DNA of 22,681 bases from JALZOC01 sp038320555 (GTDB taxonomy: Bacteria; Acidobacteriota; Vicinamibacteria; Vicinamibacterales; 2-12-FULL-66-21), in assembly GCA_038320555.1 (NCBI GenBank), contig JBBQEJ010000081.1:1-22681 (forward strand). Reading direction: 5' to 3'. Below, piece after piece: positions 6,198 through 13,910 of the stretch. Position 1 is the first letter of the stretch; each line of letters starts with the position of its first letter. The translations under genes and the position numbers were made by a program. The notes beneath the pieces are model-generated. The model saw nothing but the letters and a program-made list of their open reading frames with translations, was not told the DNA's origin and ran no database searches.

Positions 6198-7658
6198 GTG
6201 ACTACTCCTGACGCGCCGGATCGGCAGTACTCGACGCGGCTCCGGACGGCGATCGTGCTGACCGGCTCCGGCACCGCGGGCGCGTACCATGCCGGCGTAC
6301 TGCGCGCGCTGCACGAAGCGGGCGTCAAAATCGATCTCGTCGCCGGCCGCGGCGTGGGTGCGGTCGGGGCGTTCTTTGCCGCCGTCGACGGAGGCGCGAG
6401 GCTCTGGGAGCCAAACGGTCTCTGGCGGTCGCCGTCCGCGAAGAGCTTCTATCACTGGCGCGTGCCGCTTCGGATCGCGGGCTGGTCGCTGGCCGTTGCG
6501 GCCGCGTTCTTCGCGCTGCCGCTGGCGTTGCTCGCCCTCGCGGTGCTGATTGGGGTCGCCGCATTGCTGCTCACCCTTGTCGGCCTCGATGCCGCTGCGG
6601 GCACGCTCCGTGCGACGTTCAGCGGATGGCTCGACGTGCTGTTCGCACCGGCCGCGCTTCCGACCTCCATCCCGCGGCTCGTGCTCTTCGTGCTGCTGGT
6701 TGGCGTGGCGGCGCTGGCCATCAGCGTGATTGCATCGGGGATCCGCGCGCGCACGCGGCGCCGCACCAGGCAGACGCTGATGTGGCGCCTGCTCGGGTCG
6801 CCGCTGACGTCGGGGGTCGTCGTCGCCCGAACCCTCGCGGAACTGTGGAACCTGATCCGTGGCGCGGCTCCGATTGCGGCGCCCCGGACGAACGATCTCG
6901 CGCGGCGTTACGTCGAACTGCTGTCGGACAATCTCGGGCAGCCCGGTTTCCGCGAATTGCTCGTCACGGTCCACGACGTCGACGCCCGCCGCGACATCGT
7001 CTTCGCGCTCCTCGGGCCGACGCATCGCCCCAGATTCTTCGGCCGCCCGGGCGCGACCGAGAGCGCCGGCCGCTATCTCGAAACGTTCGATCTCGCCGGC
7101 GTGTCGCGCGATCACGCCTTCGACGCGCTTGCGGCGGCGTTGGCGCTGCCGGTGGCGACCGAGGCCCATCTGGCAACGTTCTCAGCCGAAGGGCCGTGGC
7201 GGGGAGAGACGCACCGGTTGTGCGACAGGCCGGGTTCGCTCGGCCGCCTGCTTCAGGAAGTGGCCGCCGCCGGCGCGGAGCAGGTCATCCTGGCGAGCGC
7301 AGCCTCTCCCGCGGCGCGCGCGCACGAGCTGAGCACCGGCCGCGCCGACTTTCGCGGGCGCGCCGGCGAGTATCTCGGCTCATTCGAGGCCGCGGATCTT
7401 CGCGACGTGCTCGAGGATTTCGACGGCCGGTTCGCGGGCCTTTTTGTGATCCGCCCTCCGCACAATCCGCTCGGCCCGCTGGACTTCGCGGGCGTGTACG
7501 ACGAGCGTTCCGACCGCACGCAGTCGATCGCTGAGCTGCTCGATCGGGGCTACGAAGACGCGTACCGCCAGTTCATTGAGCCAATCGTCGGGGCGGGGGG
7601 CGAACGGATCGAAGTCCAACCAGGCAATGGCAACACTGGCCGCCGGGTGCAGATGTAG
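6198..7658 (+). CDS. Patatin-like membrane protein with altered catalytic motifs
   Basis: This 486-residue protein begins at a GTG. The N-terminus resembles the patatin phospholipase core: an oxyanion-type loop GSGTAGAYHAGVLRAL at 23-38, then the position of the nucleophile elbow reads GRGVG (50-54), so the usual GxSxG serine is replaced by glycine. About 170 residues follow with two hydrophobic regions (about 92-128 and 155-181, LALLALAVLIGVAALLL and LVLFVLLVGVAALAI), giving probably two to four membrane segments. Patatin-like sequence then resumes (LVTVHDVDARRDIVFALLG; HRLCDRPGSLGRLL in place of the DG[GA] loop; GAEQVILAS). The C-terminus reads DRGYEDAYRQFIEPIVG. It is probably an inactive or regulatory patatin homologue in the inner membrane. 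Its function is unknown. Confidence 0.65.
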   Translation: MTTPDAPDRQYSTRLRTAIVLTGSGTAGAYHAGVLRALHEAGVKIDLVAGRGVGAVGAFFAAVDGGARLWEPNGLWRSPSAKSFYHWRVPLRIAGWSLAVAAAFFALPLALLALAVLIGVAALLLTLVGLDAAAGTLRATFSGWLDVLFAPAALPTSIPRLVLFVLLVGVAALAISVIASGIRARTRRRTRQTLMWRLLGSPLTSGVVVARTLAELWNLIRGAAPIAAPRTNDLARRYVELLSDNLGQPGFRELLVTVHDVDARRDIVFALLGPTHRPRFFGRPGATESAGRYLETFDLAGVSRDHAFDALAAALALPVATEAHLATFSAEGPWRGETHRLCDRPGSLGRLLQEVAAAGAEQVILASAASPAARAHELSTGRADFRGRAGEYLGSFEAADLRDVLEDFDGRFAGLFVIRPPHNPLGPLDFAGVYDERSDRTQSIAELLDRGYEDAYRQFIEPIVGAGGERIEVQPGNGNTGRRVQM

Positions 7659-7674
7659 ATTCCACGCGTGCGTT

Positions 7675-7701
7675 GGGTGCCACGAGTGCCATGGGTGCCA
7701 T
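7675..7701. repeat. Three tandem copies of a 9-base unit
   Basis: Units at 7675, 7684 and 7693 follow GGGTGCCAY with one variant base in the middle copy; a weaker fourth copy (six of nine) may precede at 7666. The array lies in the 62-bp gap between the patatin-like gene and the PLP enzyme, upstream of the likely start at 7721. Its frame is open and encodes an alternative N-terminal extension (MGATSAMGAM), which I do not accept as part of the protein. Confidence 0.6.
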
Positions 7702-7720
7702 GGAGAGAATTGGGGACTTG

Positions 7721-8881
7721 ATGAAGCCGGCGACTGAGTTGATACACAACGGCGACGGCGGCAGCCGCGACGCCTACCCGCTGACGACGCCGATCTACGA
7801 GACGACGACGTTCCTCTTTCAGAACGCCGAGGAAGTGCGCGCGTACAACGAGGGGAAATCCTCGAAGTACCTCTATTCGCGCTACGCGAATCCGACCGTC
7901 ACCACGGTTGAGCAGAAAATCGCCGCGCTCGAAGGGACCGAGTCAGCGCTGGTGCTCTCGAGCGGACAGGCTGCCACGAGCACGGCGCTCATGGCACTCA
8001 CCGCATCCGGGGACGAGGTTGTCTGCAGTTCCGCGATTTATGGCGGGACGCTGCATCTGCTGGCGGACCTCCTGTCGAAGTTCGGCATCACGCCACGCTT
8101 CGTGTCACTCGATCAACTGGCGCGGCCCGAGACGATCTTTTCAGCGGCGACGAAGCTGGTCTGGTTCGAGTCGCCGATCAATCCGACCATGCGCTGCGTC
8201 GATATCGCCGCCGTCGCTGCCGCCTGCAGGACGCGCGGGGTCCTCTCTGTCGTCGACAACACGTTCGCGAGCCCGATCAATCAGCAGCCGATTGCGCTGG
8301 GTGTGGATCTGGTGATGCACAGCGCGACGAAATATCTCAATGGGCACAGCGACGTGACCGCAGGCGCGCTCGCCGGGCCCGCGCGGCTGATGGATCCAAT
8401 CCTGGACGCCCGGAAGAAGCTCGGCACCGTCCTCGATCCGTACGCCGCCTATGCGCTCGGACGCGGGCTGAAGACGCTCTCGGTGCGCGTGGAGCGGCAG
8501 AACGCCAATGCGATGGCGGTGGCGCGCTGGCTGTCGGAGGACAAGCGGGTGACCGCAGTCTATTATCCAGGGCTCGAGCAGCATCCCGATCACGCGATCG
8601 CCGCCAGGCAGATGAGTGGATTCGGCGGGATGGTGTGCCTCGATGTCGGGGGCGGCTATGACCGCGCGGCGCGCTTCTTCGATCGCCTGCAGGTGTTCAA
8701 GCGGGCCGCCAGCCTCGGCGGCGTCGAGAGCCTGTGCAGCCTTCCGGTCCTGACCTCGCAGTGGGGACACACCAGGGAGGAACTCGAGCGCGCCGGCGTG
8801 ACCGACAGCATGGCGCGCCTGTCGGTGGGACTCGAAGACTCGGGCGACCTGATCGCGGATCTCGATCAGGCGCTGGGATAG
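7721..8881 (+). CDS. Trans-sulfuration enzyme (Cys/Met metabolism PLP-dependent family)
   Basis: This 386-residue enzyme is of the cystathionine gamma-synthase / gamma-lyase / methionine gamma-lyase family. Visible features are YSRYANPTVTTVEQKIAALE at 52-71, the SSGQAATSTAL phosphate-binding segment near 80-90, FESPINPT near 149-156, the VVDNTF Asp179 that contacts the PLP ring nitrogen, and SATKYLNGHSDVTAG with Lys204 as the Schiff-base lysine. The position of the cysteine characteristic of methionine gamma-lyase is glycine (AIYGGTL), which argues for a cystathionine-type or O-acylhomoserine-type activity. I chose ATG 7721, which has TTGGGGA about six bases upstream and the family-type start; ATGs at 7691 and 7700 lie in the repeat array. 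It converges with the DHH gene, with two bases between the stops. Confidence 0.88.
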   Translation: MKPATELIHNGDGGSRDAYPLTTPIYETTTFLFQNAEEVRAYNEGKSSKYLYSRYANPTVTTVEQKIAALEGTESALVLSSGQAATSTALMALTASGDEVVCSSAIYGGTLHLLADLLSKFGITPRFVSLDQLARPETIFSAATKLVWFESPINPTMRCVDIAAVAAACRTRGVLSVVDNTFASPINQQPIALGVDLVMHSATKYLNGHSDVTAGALAGPARLMDPILDARKKLGTVLDPYAAYALGRGLKTLSVRVERQNANAMAVARWLSEDKRVTAVYYPGLEQHPDHAIAARQMSGFGGMVCLDVGGGYDRAARFFDRLQVFKRAASLGGVESLCSLPVLTSQWGHTREELERAGVTDSMARLSVGLEDSGDLIADLDQALG

Positions 8882-8883
8882 GG

Positions 8884-10305
8884 CTACTTCGCCACCGGCT
8901 CCTTCTTCTTCTCCGCGGCCGGCTCGTGCAGGAACTGCTCGGCCATTTCCGCGATACGCGCGGTGATCGCCGGCCCCTCGAGATCGCCGAACTTCTGGCG
9001 AAACTTGTCCATGGGTACGACGGCCTTGGCCATGGCCCGATGGCCCCCCGCGCTGCCGATGTCGGCAAACCAGCGCTTTACGAACTCCCCCGCGTTCCGT
9101 GAATACCCGAGATTGCGGACGCTGACGATGAGCGACTGGTTGACGATCCCCGCGATGATCGTCCACTTCACGTCCTCGAGCTGGAGGAAAAAATCTGCCG
9201 TGTACGGGATGAAGTCCTCGCGCGGCGCCTCGCCGACGAACGCGCAGAAGACCTGCTCCTTCATGATGCCCCCCTGGCTCGCCCGCGTCACGTAATCGAG
9301 ACGCTCCAACGTGATTTCCGCGCCTTCCATTTTCCGGATCAGGGCGGCGTCGGCGAGCGGATAGAGGAACGTGAACGCTTCGAGGTCGACGCGGTTGGTG
9401 TGGCGCGCGAAGAACAGCGTGTCCGATTTGATCGCGTAAAGCATCGCGGTTGCCGTGCGTTCCGAGATGTTCACGTCAACGGCCCGCAGGTGCTCACAGA
9501 GAATCGTAGACGTCGAGCCGTAATCTGCCCGGATGTCCTTGTACGCCGCGCTGTATCCGGTCTGCTCGGGATGGTGATCGACGACGAGGTCGACCCGATC
9601 GAGCATCCCGCCGAAGTAATGCGGCTGCACGTCCACGGTCGCGATGCGATCGAACTCGTGAAACATCGGCGGCGTGATTTTCTCGACGTGAATGTCGAGC
9701 ATGTTCGCCATCCGGAGATTCTCGGGCCGCGTCACCCCCTGCACGGCGCCGATAATCGCGGTCGTCTTGGTGCGGCGCAGGAGATTGCGCAGCGCGAGGC
9801 CGCTGGCCATGGCGTCCGGGTCCGGATCGTTGTGCAGCAGGATGAGCACCTTATCTGCGTCCGCGAAGTACCGCTGATACTGCTGCACCCGCGCCCGCGT
9901 CATCGATCGGCTGAGCTCACTGACGAGCGTGGGGCGGATGAGCTCCGGCAGATCCAGATGCGTGACGTCCGGATATTCCGCCCGTGCCGCGTCGGAGTTC
10001 TTCCCAGGCGTGGTATGTAGAACGTAGATGAGCGTGCCGCCGGCGTCGCGGATCGCCGACAGCACTTTCTTCACGCTCCGGCGGCCGTTGTCTTCGACGA
10101 TGAAACAGGTGTTGGGGCTGATGTCGGCTTTGAGGTAGGTGTCGACGCGCCGGGGGTCGCCGGCGCTGGCTTCAAGCCCGGCGTCGTGGAGGCGCCGGGC
10201 GAGCGGCCGGCTTTCGACGAGAAAGTCGACCTCGAAGCTGGGTAGCAACACCGAGTCGAGCGATCGGATGACGAGCTCGTCCTGGCAGATGGCAAAGACG
10301 CGCAT
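8884..10305 (-). CDS. DHH/DHHA1 phosphoesterase with TrkA-N-like N-terminal domain
   Basis: This 473-residue protein has two parts. Residues 1 to about 130 look like a Rossmann-type TrkA-N/RCK domain (MRVFAICQDELV, then AGLEASAGDPRRVDTYLKAD and a typical 'D.. FIVEDNGRRSVKK' turn), though the usual GxGxxG loop is not conserved. Residues about 150-460 are a DHH phosphoesterase: HNDPDPDA at 158-165, DVQPH at 225-229, DHH at 243-245, and DHHA1 GSAGGHR at 417-423. Such enzymes cleave nanoRNA, pAp or cyclic dinucleotides using two Mn ions. The C-terminal tail is Lys/Glu-rich. It diverges from the outer-membrane protein gene with only 20 bases between starts. The substrate is unresolved; an NrnA-like role is the simplest guess. 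Confidence 0.85.
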   Translation of the reverse strand: MRVFAICQDELVIRSLDSVLLPSFEVDFLVESRPLARRLHDAGLEASAGDPRRVDTYLKADISPNTCFIVEDNGRRSVKKVLSAIRDAGGTLIYVLHTTPGKNSDAARAEYPDVTHLDLPELIRPTLVSELSRSMTRARVQQYQRYFADADKVLILLHNDPDPDAMASGLALRNLLRRTKTTAIIGAVQGVTRPENLRMANMLDIHVEKITPPMFHEFDRIATVDVQPHYFGGMLDRVDLVVDHHPEQTGYSAAYKDIRADYGSTSTILCEHLRAVDVNISERTATAMLYAIKSDTLFFARHTNRVDLEAFTFLYPLADAALIRKMEGAEITLERLDYVTRASQGGIMKEQVFCAFVGEAPREDFIPYTADFFLQLEDVKWTIIAGIVNQSLIVSVRNLGYSRNAGEFVKRWFADIGSAGGHRAMAKAVVPMDKFRQKFGDLEGPAITARIAEMAEQFLHEPAAEKKKEPVAK

Positions 10306-10325
10306 GTCAAGGGCGCTTCGGGAAC

Positions 10326-12887
10326 ATGACCAAACGGACATTATACGCCGTGGCCGAGATGGCCGTTGCAACTGCGGCGCTCGCGGCAGGTTTCCCGGGT
10401 TCGGCGGTCGCCCGAGCCAGCACAGACCAGAACGCCGTCTGCGTGACCTGCGTCGCCATCAGCATTCCGCCCCAGGCGACACCCGCCTTGCCGCAGCAGC
10501 TTGGCGGCCTGGATGTAATCGTCCGCGTGGATCCGGGCGCCGAAGGGGCTACGCTCGAGGCGATCGCGGAGATTGAGCGCAAGGGCGGGCGGCCGGGCCT
10601 CCTCATCGAAGGTTTTCCGGATGCGGCGCAGGCCGCGAGCCTTCTTTCGCAGCTGCGGCGCATTCTAGTGGCGCCCGGCGCGCCTCCCGCAGGACAAACC
10701 GACGACGCGTTTGCCTTTGCGCTCAAGACGCGCCTGACCGCGATCCGCGCGAGCGCGTCAGGCACCGCGGCTCTGGGGATCGTCGGGGACGCCTCCACGC
10801 TGTCGCTGCTGCTCTTGCGCGATCTCGGCCCATATGTGGATTTCGTCGTTTCGACCGATCTCGCGCCGCTTCCATCGCCGGGTGTCGAGCTGTGGCGGAT
10901 GATTCCCGGCACGCCGGCATCAGTCCGCGACGCGCTCGCGGCCACCAATACACCCGGGGTCACGCATTGGCTGTGGAGGCTGCCGGCCGAACCCGTCGCG
11001 GCGGGTTTGCTGGCGACGGAACTGACGCGGGTTGCGGCGTTGCCTCCGTCGCCGGACCCCTCGCAGCCCAGTACACCCGAGAGGTTCGCGGAGGGAGTCG
11101 AGGTCGTCGGCTCACGATCGCTGAGCGTTGAGGAGATCGTGGCGCGTCACCAGGCGGCGGCCGCGCGGCAGACGGCCGCCGTACGAACCATTATCGCCAG
11201 CGGCACTCTGACGCTGACGTTCGAGGCGCCGGGTTTCCCCGCGCCGATGACCATTGGCTCCGAGGCGACGATCTACACGACGCCGGATGTCACGGAGATC
11301 GAGCAACGTGCGATCCGGATCAACGGCATCGAGTTCCGCGGCAGCGCCGTGCCCCGGCTGCCGATCATCGAGCCCGAGCGCGTGGCGTCTCCGCCGCTCG
11401 CGATCACGCTGACCGACGTCTACCGCTACCGTCTCGCCGGACGCGAGACGATCGACGGCATGCTCTGTTACGTCGTTGCGTTCGAGCCGGATCCCGGGCG
11501 GCAGAACAAATCGTCTGCGCTCTTTCGCGGTCAGGCGTGGATCGCCGCCGACAGCTTCGCCATGCTGAAAGTATCGGCGGCGCAGACCGCGCTTCACGGG
11601 CCGATCGTGGCGTCGGAACAGGTCGACGAATTCCGGCCCGTCCAGCCGGGCATCTGGCTGCTCGCGCGGTCGGACGTGCGCCAGATGTACGAAGGAGCCG
11701 CGCACCGGACGCCCATCCACCGTGTGCTGGCGATCGCGTCGAATGAAATCAACGTGCCGGATTTTTCGGCGCGCCGCCAGCGTGCCTACGGCTCCGGTTC
11801 GGTGATGCTGCGGGACACGCCTGAGGGGTACCGTTACCTGCGAAAGGATCCGGCGTCGGCACAGGGCACGCCTGCGCTGGCAGGACGGGCCGACCGAATT
11901 CGCACGCTGGCGGCCGGCGTGATCGTCGATCCCAACATTTCGGTGCCGCTTCCCTTTGCCGGCGTGAGTTACGTGGATTTCAATTTTCTCGGCACGGGCA
12001 CGCAGGTCAACGCGTTCTTTGGCGGAACCTACGGTCAGTTTGCGTTCTCGGTGCCGTCGCTCGGCCGTAGCCGCTGGCAGCTTGCCGGACGGGGATTCGG
12101 TATCGCGTCCTCCTACAACGACCGGTCGTTTGTCGACGGCCGTGAGCGCTACGAGGAAGACATCAGGCAGCGGCCGGCACAGGCATCGATCTGGGTGCTC
12201 CGGCCGCTGACGCCGCGGCTGGCACTGCGTGCCGGGTACGACCTGGATTACACTCATTTGGCGGCGGGGGAGGCGACTGCGGCAGACTTCATCGTGCCTG
12301 CCGATCAGACCGTGCACGGCGCGCGATTCTCCCTCGATGCCCAGCGGGACGGCTGGAACTCGTCCGTGTGGTGGAATCCCGCGCGCCGTACCGGGTGGCG
12401 GACGTGGGGCAGAGGCGCCCCCGGAGAATACGAGCCGTCGCATAGGGATTTCCAGCGTTACGGCTTCTCCCTTACGCGGTCGAGGGTCATCAACCCCCAC
12501 CTGGTCGCTCGGGTCGAGGGATCGTGGATGAGCGGGCGCGATCTCGATCGGTTCAGCCGCTACACCTTCGGCACGTTCGACAATCGGTTGCGCGGGTACC
12601 CGTCGGCGCTCATTCGCTACGATCGCGGCGGCGTGGTCCGCACGGCCCTCGCCTGGAGCGCGAGCAGGATGATTCGAGTGGACGGTTTTCTGGACTCCGC
12701 CGCCGTGCACGATCCGGGCTTTGGCCACGGACTGCGCAATTACACGGGACTGGGGGGCGCGCTCGAAGCGCCGGCGCCGTTCGGGACGTTGATCGCCGTT
12801 GAATGGGGCTACGGATTGCGCGGCATCAACAGCGACGGCACCCGTGGCACGCAGGTCTTCCGCGTCAGTGGATACAAGGTGTTCTGA
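10326..12887 (+). CDS. Outer-membrane protein with TIM-like, LolA-like and Omp85-like parts
   Basis: This 853-residue protein begins with a basic start (MTKRTLY) and a hydrophobic run, probably a signal peptide. Residues about 59-240 alternate strands and helices (GGLDVIVRVD, RPGLLIEGF, AALGIVGDAS) like part of a TIM barrel. Residues about 265-475 resemble LolA-type outer-membrane lipoprotein-binding folds (TLTFEAPGFPAPMTIGSEAT; FRGQAWIAADSFAMLKV). Residues about 536-853 are rich in amphipathic strands with LRGYP at 755-759, matching the (V/L)RGY loop motif of Omp85/BamA/TamA barrels, then FLDSAAVHD, YTGLGGALEAPAPFGTLIAVEWGYG and a terminal Phe, the usual OMP end. Assignment of the first two parts is by eye. 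The VWA gene follows after 29 bases. Export, secretion or lipid handling is possible; no function is known. Confidence 0.6.
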   Translation: MTKRTLYAVAEMAVATAALAAGFPGSAVARASTDQNAVCVTCVAISIPPQATPALPQQLGGLDVIVRVDPGAEGATLEAIAEIERKGGRPGLLIEGFPDAAQAASLLSQLRRILVAPGAPPAGQTDDAFAFALKTRLTAIRASASGTAALGIVGDASTLSLLLLRDLGPYVDFVVSTDLAPLPSPGVELWRMIPGTPASVRDALAATNTPGVTHWLWRLPAEPVAAGLLATELTRVAALPPSPDPSQPSTPERFAEGVEVVGSRSLSVEEIVARHQAAAARQTAAVRTIIASGTLTLTFEAPGFPAPMTIGSEATIYTTPDVTEIEQRAIRINGIEFRGSAVPRLPIIEPERVASPPLAITLTDVYRYRLAGRETIDGMLCYVVAFEPDPGRQNKSSALFRGQAWIAADSFAMLKVSAAQTALHGPIVASEQVDEFRPVQPGIWLLARSDVRQMYEGAAHRTPIHRVLAIASNEINVPDFSARRQRAYGSGSVMLRDTPEGYRYLRKDPASAQGTPALAGRADRIRTLAAGVIVDPNISVPLPFAGVSYVDFNFLGTGTQVNAFFGGTYGQFAFSVPSLGRSRWQLAGRGFGIASSYNDRSFVDGRERYEEDIRQRPAQASIWVLRPLTPRLALRAGYDLDYTHLAAGEATAADFIVPADQTVHGARFSLDAQRDGWNSSVWWNPARRTGWRTWGRGAPGEYEPSHRDFQRYGFSLTRSRVINPHLVARVEGSWMSGRDLDRFSRYTFGTFDNRLRGYPSALIRYDRGGVVRTALAWSASRMIRVDGFLDSAAVHDPGFGHGLRNYTGLGGALEAPAPFGTLIAVEWGYGLRGINSDGTRGTQVFRVSGYKVF
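10340..10345 (-). promoter_or_regulatory. Perfect TATAAT -10 on the minus strand for the DHH gene
   Basis: The minus strand reads TATAAT from 10345 to 10340, 34 bases before the DHH start at 10305, giving a predicted leader of about 28 bases. It lies inside codons 5-7 of the divergent outer-membrane protein gene. The -35 region is poor: TTGCAA on the minus strand lies 20 bases away rather than 17. A perfect -10 is rare in DNA this GC-rich, so a promoter is plausible. Confidence 0.4.
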
Positions 12888-12916
12888 GGTACCGAGCTGT
12901 GCCCGAGGTAACCCAC

Positions 12917-13822
12917 ATGTCACGCGCGGGTTTCACAGTCTCGATGTGCCTCGCGGCGGTCATCAGCGCGGCCGCGGGCCAGCAGACGTTCCGCACTCAG
13001 GTCGATCTCGTGCACTTCGGCGTTGCCGTCACCGACAAGGCGGGCCTGCCCATCATGGGCCTCACGGCGGAAGACTTCGAGATCAAGGAAGCAGGCAAGC
13101 CGCAGACGATCAAGTTTTTCGCGGCCGGCGACCCGGAGGCCGCGCCGCCGCTGCATATCGGCTTCCTGCTCGACGCGAGCGGCAGCATGGAGGACGACAT
13201 CAAGGATGTCCGCACGGCCGCGATCAAGTTCCTCAATGCGATGGAGCAGGCGGCCGACATCACGCTCGTCGACTTCGATACCGAAGTCCGCATGGCTCGG
13301 TATGCGTCGAGCGATTACGCGCGGCTGATCGAGCGCATCCGAGCGCGCAAGGCGGACGGCTACACGGCGCTCTATGACGCGCTGGGGGTGTATCTCAGCG
13401 GCACCGGCGACCAGACGGGCCAGAAAATCCTCATCATGTATACCGACGGGGGAGACACGCGCAGCACGCTCACCATCACCGAGGTCGTCGATCTCCTGCG
13501 GGCTTCCGATGTCACGGTCTACGTCGTCGGCTACCTTGAACACCAATCGAGCTCCGCGCGGACCAGCCAGCGCATGGAGCTGTCACGATTCGCCGCGATG
13601 ACCGGCGGCCTGGCGCTTTTCCCCACGAGCCTCAAGGAAGTCGACAAGATGTACGAGAAGATCCAGCGCGAGATCACCTCGCGGTACAGTCTCGGTTACA
13701 CCTCGACCGACGACCGCATGAATGGCGCATGGCGCGCCGTCGATATCCGGCTCAAACGCCCCGACCTGAAGGGTACCAAGCTCCGCACCCGCGACGGCTA
13801 CTTCGCGCCCTTCAAGCCGTAA
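12917..13822 (+). CDS. Secreted VWA-domain protein (VWFA-related acidobacterial type)
   Basis: This 301-residue protein has a signal peptide (MSRAGFTVSMCLAAVISAAA, cleavage near GQQ). Residues 24-70 form a short beta domain (RTQVDLVHFGVAVTDKAGLP, LTAEDFEIKEAGKPQTIKFF), and residues about 78-280 form a von Willebrand factor A domain. The MIDAS metal site is complete: DASGS at 86-90, Thr150 in GYTALYDA and Asp177 in YTDGGD. This layout, ending RYSLGYTSTDDRMNGAWRAV and a DGYFAP tail, is characteristic of the VWFA-related acidobacterial domain family and supports the taxonomic guess. GAGG lies eight bases before ATG 12917; the open frame upstream overlaps the previous gene and has no signal peptide. 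It should bind extracellular or periplasmic partners via a metal ion; the ligand is unknown. Confidence 0.9.
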   Translation: MSRAGFTVSMCLAAVISAAAGQQTFRTQVDLVHFGVAVTDKAGLPIMGLTAEDFEIKEAGKPQTIKFFAAGDPEAAPPLHIGFLLDASGSMEDDIKDVRTAAIKFLNAMEQAADITLVDFDTEVRMARYASSDYARLIERIRARKADGYTALYDALGVYLSGTGDQTGQKILIMYTDGGDTRSTLTITEVVDLLRASDVTVYVVGYLEHQSSSARTSQRMELSRFAAMTGGLALFPTSLKEVDKMYEKIQREITSRYSLGYTSTDDRMNGAWRAVDIRLKRPDLKGTKLRTRDGYFAPFKP

Positions 13823-13856
13823 GCCAGCCGTTCCGGCGACAACCACCGCTTTCCCC

Positions 13857-13884
13857 GAACCGCCAATCGCGAACCGCGAACCGC
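13857..13884. repeat. Four tandem heptamers upstream of uvrB
   Basis: Units at 13857, 13871 and 13878 are GAACCGC; the unit at 13864 is the variant CAATCGC. They lie in the 88-bp gap between the VWA gene and uvrB, six bases before the TG of a possible extended -10 element. The array has one orientation only, unlike the two hairpin arrays. Confidence 0.65.
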
Positions 13885-13889
13885 GAGTG

Positions 13890-13898
13890 TGGTACGCT
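13890..13898 (+). promoter_or_regulatory. Extended -10 element for uvrB
   Basis: TGGTACGCT at 13890-13898 has the TGnTAnnnT form. A start about seven bases later, near 13905, would give a leader of about six bases before ATG 13911, where no Shine-Dalgarno is visible. No clear -35 is present because the heptamer array occupies that position. Pattern-based only; no LexA-type operator was recognised. Confidence 0.3.
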
Positions 13899-13910
13899 TT
13901 TCAGATCACC

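Noticed and set aside
5670..7169. 499-codon open frame on the minus strand opposite greA and the patatin-like gene
   Set aside because: Extreme Arg/Gln/Glu content, no motif, and it lies over two genes with clear family features.
7691..7720. Earlier ATGs (7691, 7700) as the start of the trans-sulfuration enzyme
   Set aside because: They fall in or next to the 9-base repeats, lack a ribosome binding site and add residues not expected in the family; 7721 has TTGGGGA upstream.
8141..9166. 341-codon minus-strand frame bridging the PLP enzyme and the DHH gene
   Set aside because: It overlaps both true genes in the wrong frame and has no recognisable domain.
11112..12923. 603-codon open frame on the minus strand opposite the outer-membrane protein gene
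   Set aside because: Arg-rich shadow typical of GC-rich coding DNA; the plus strand has the signal peptide, LRGYP motif and terminal Phe.
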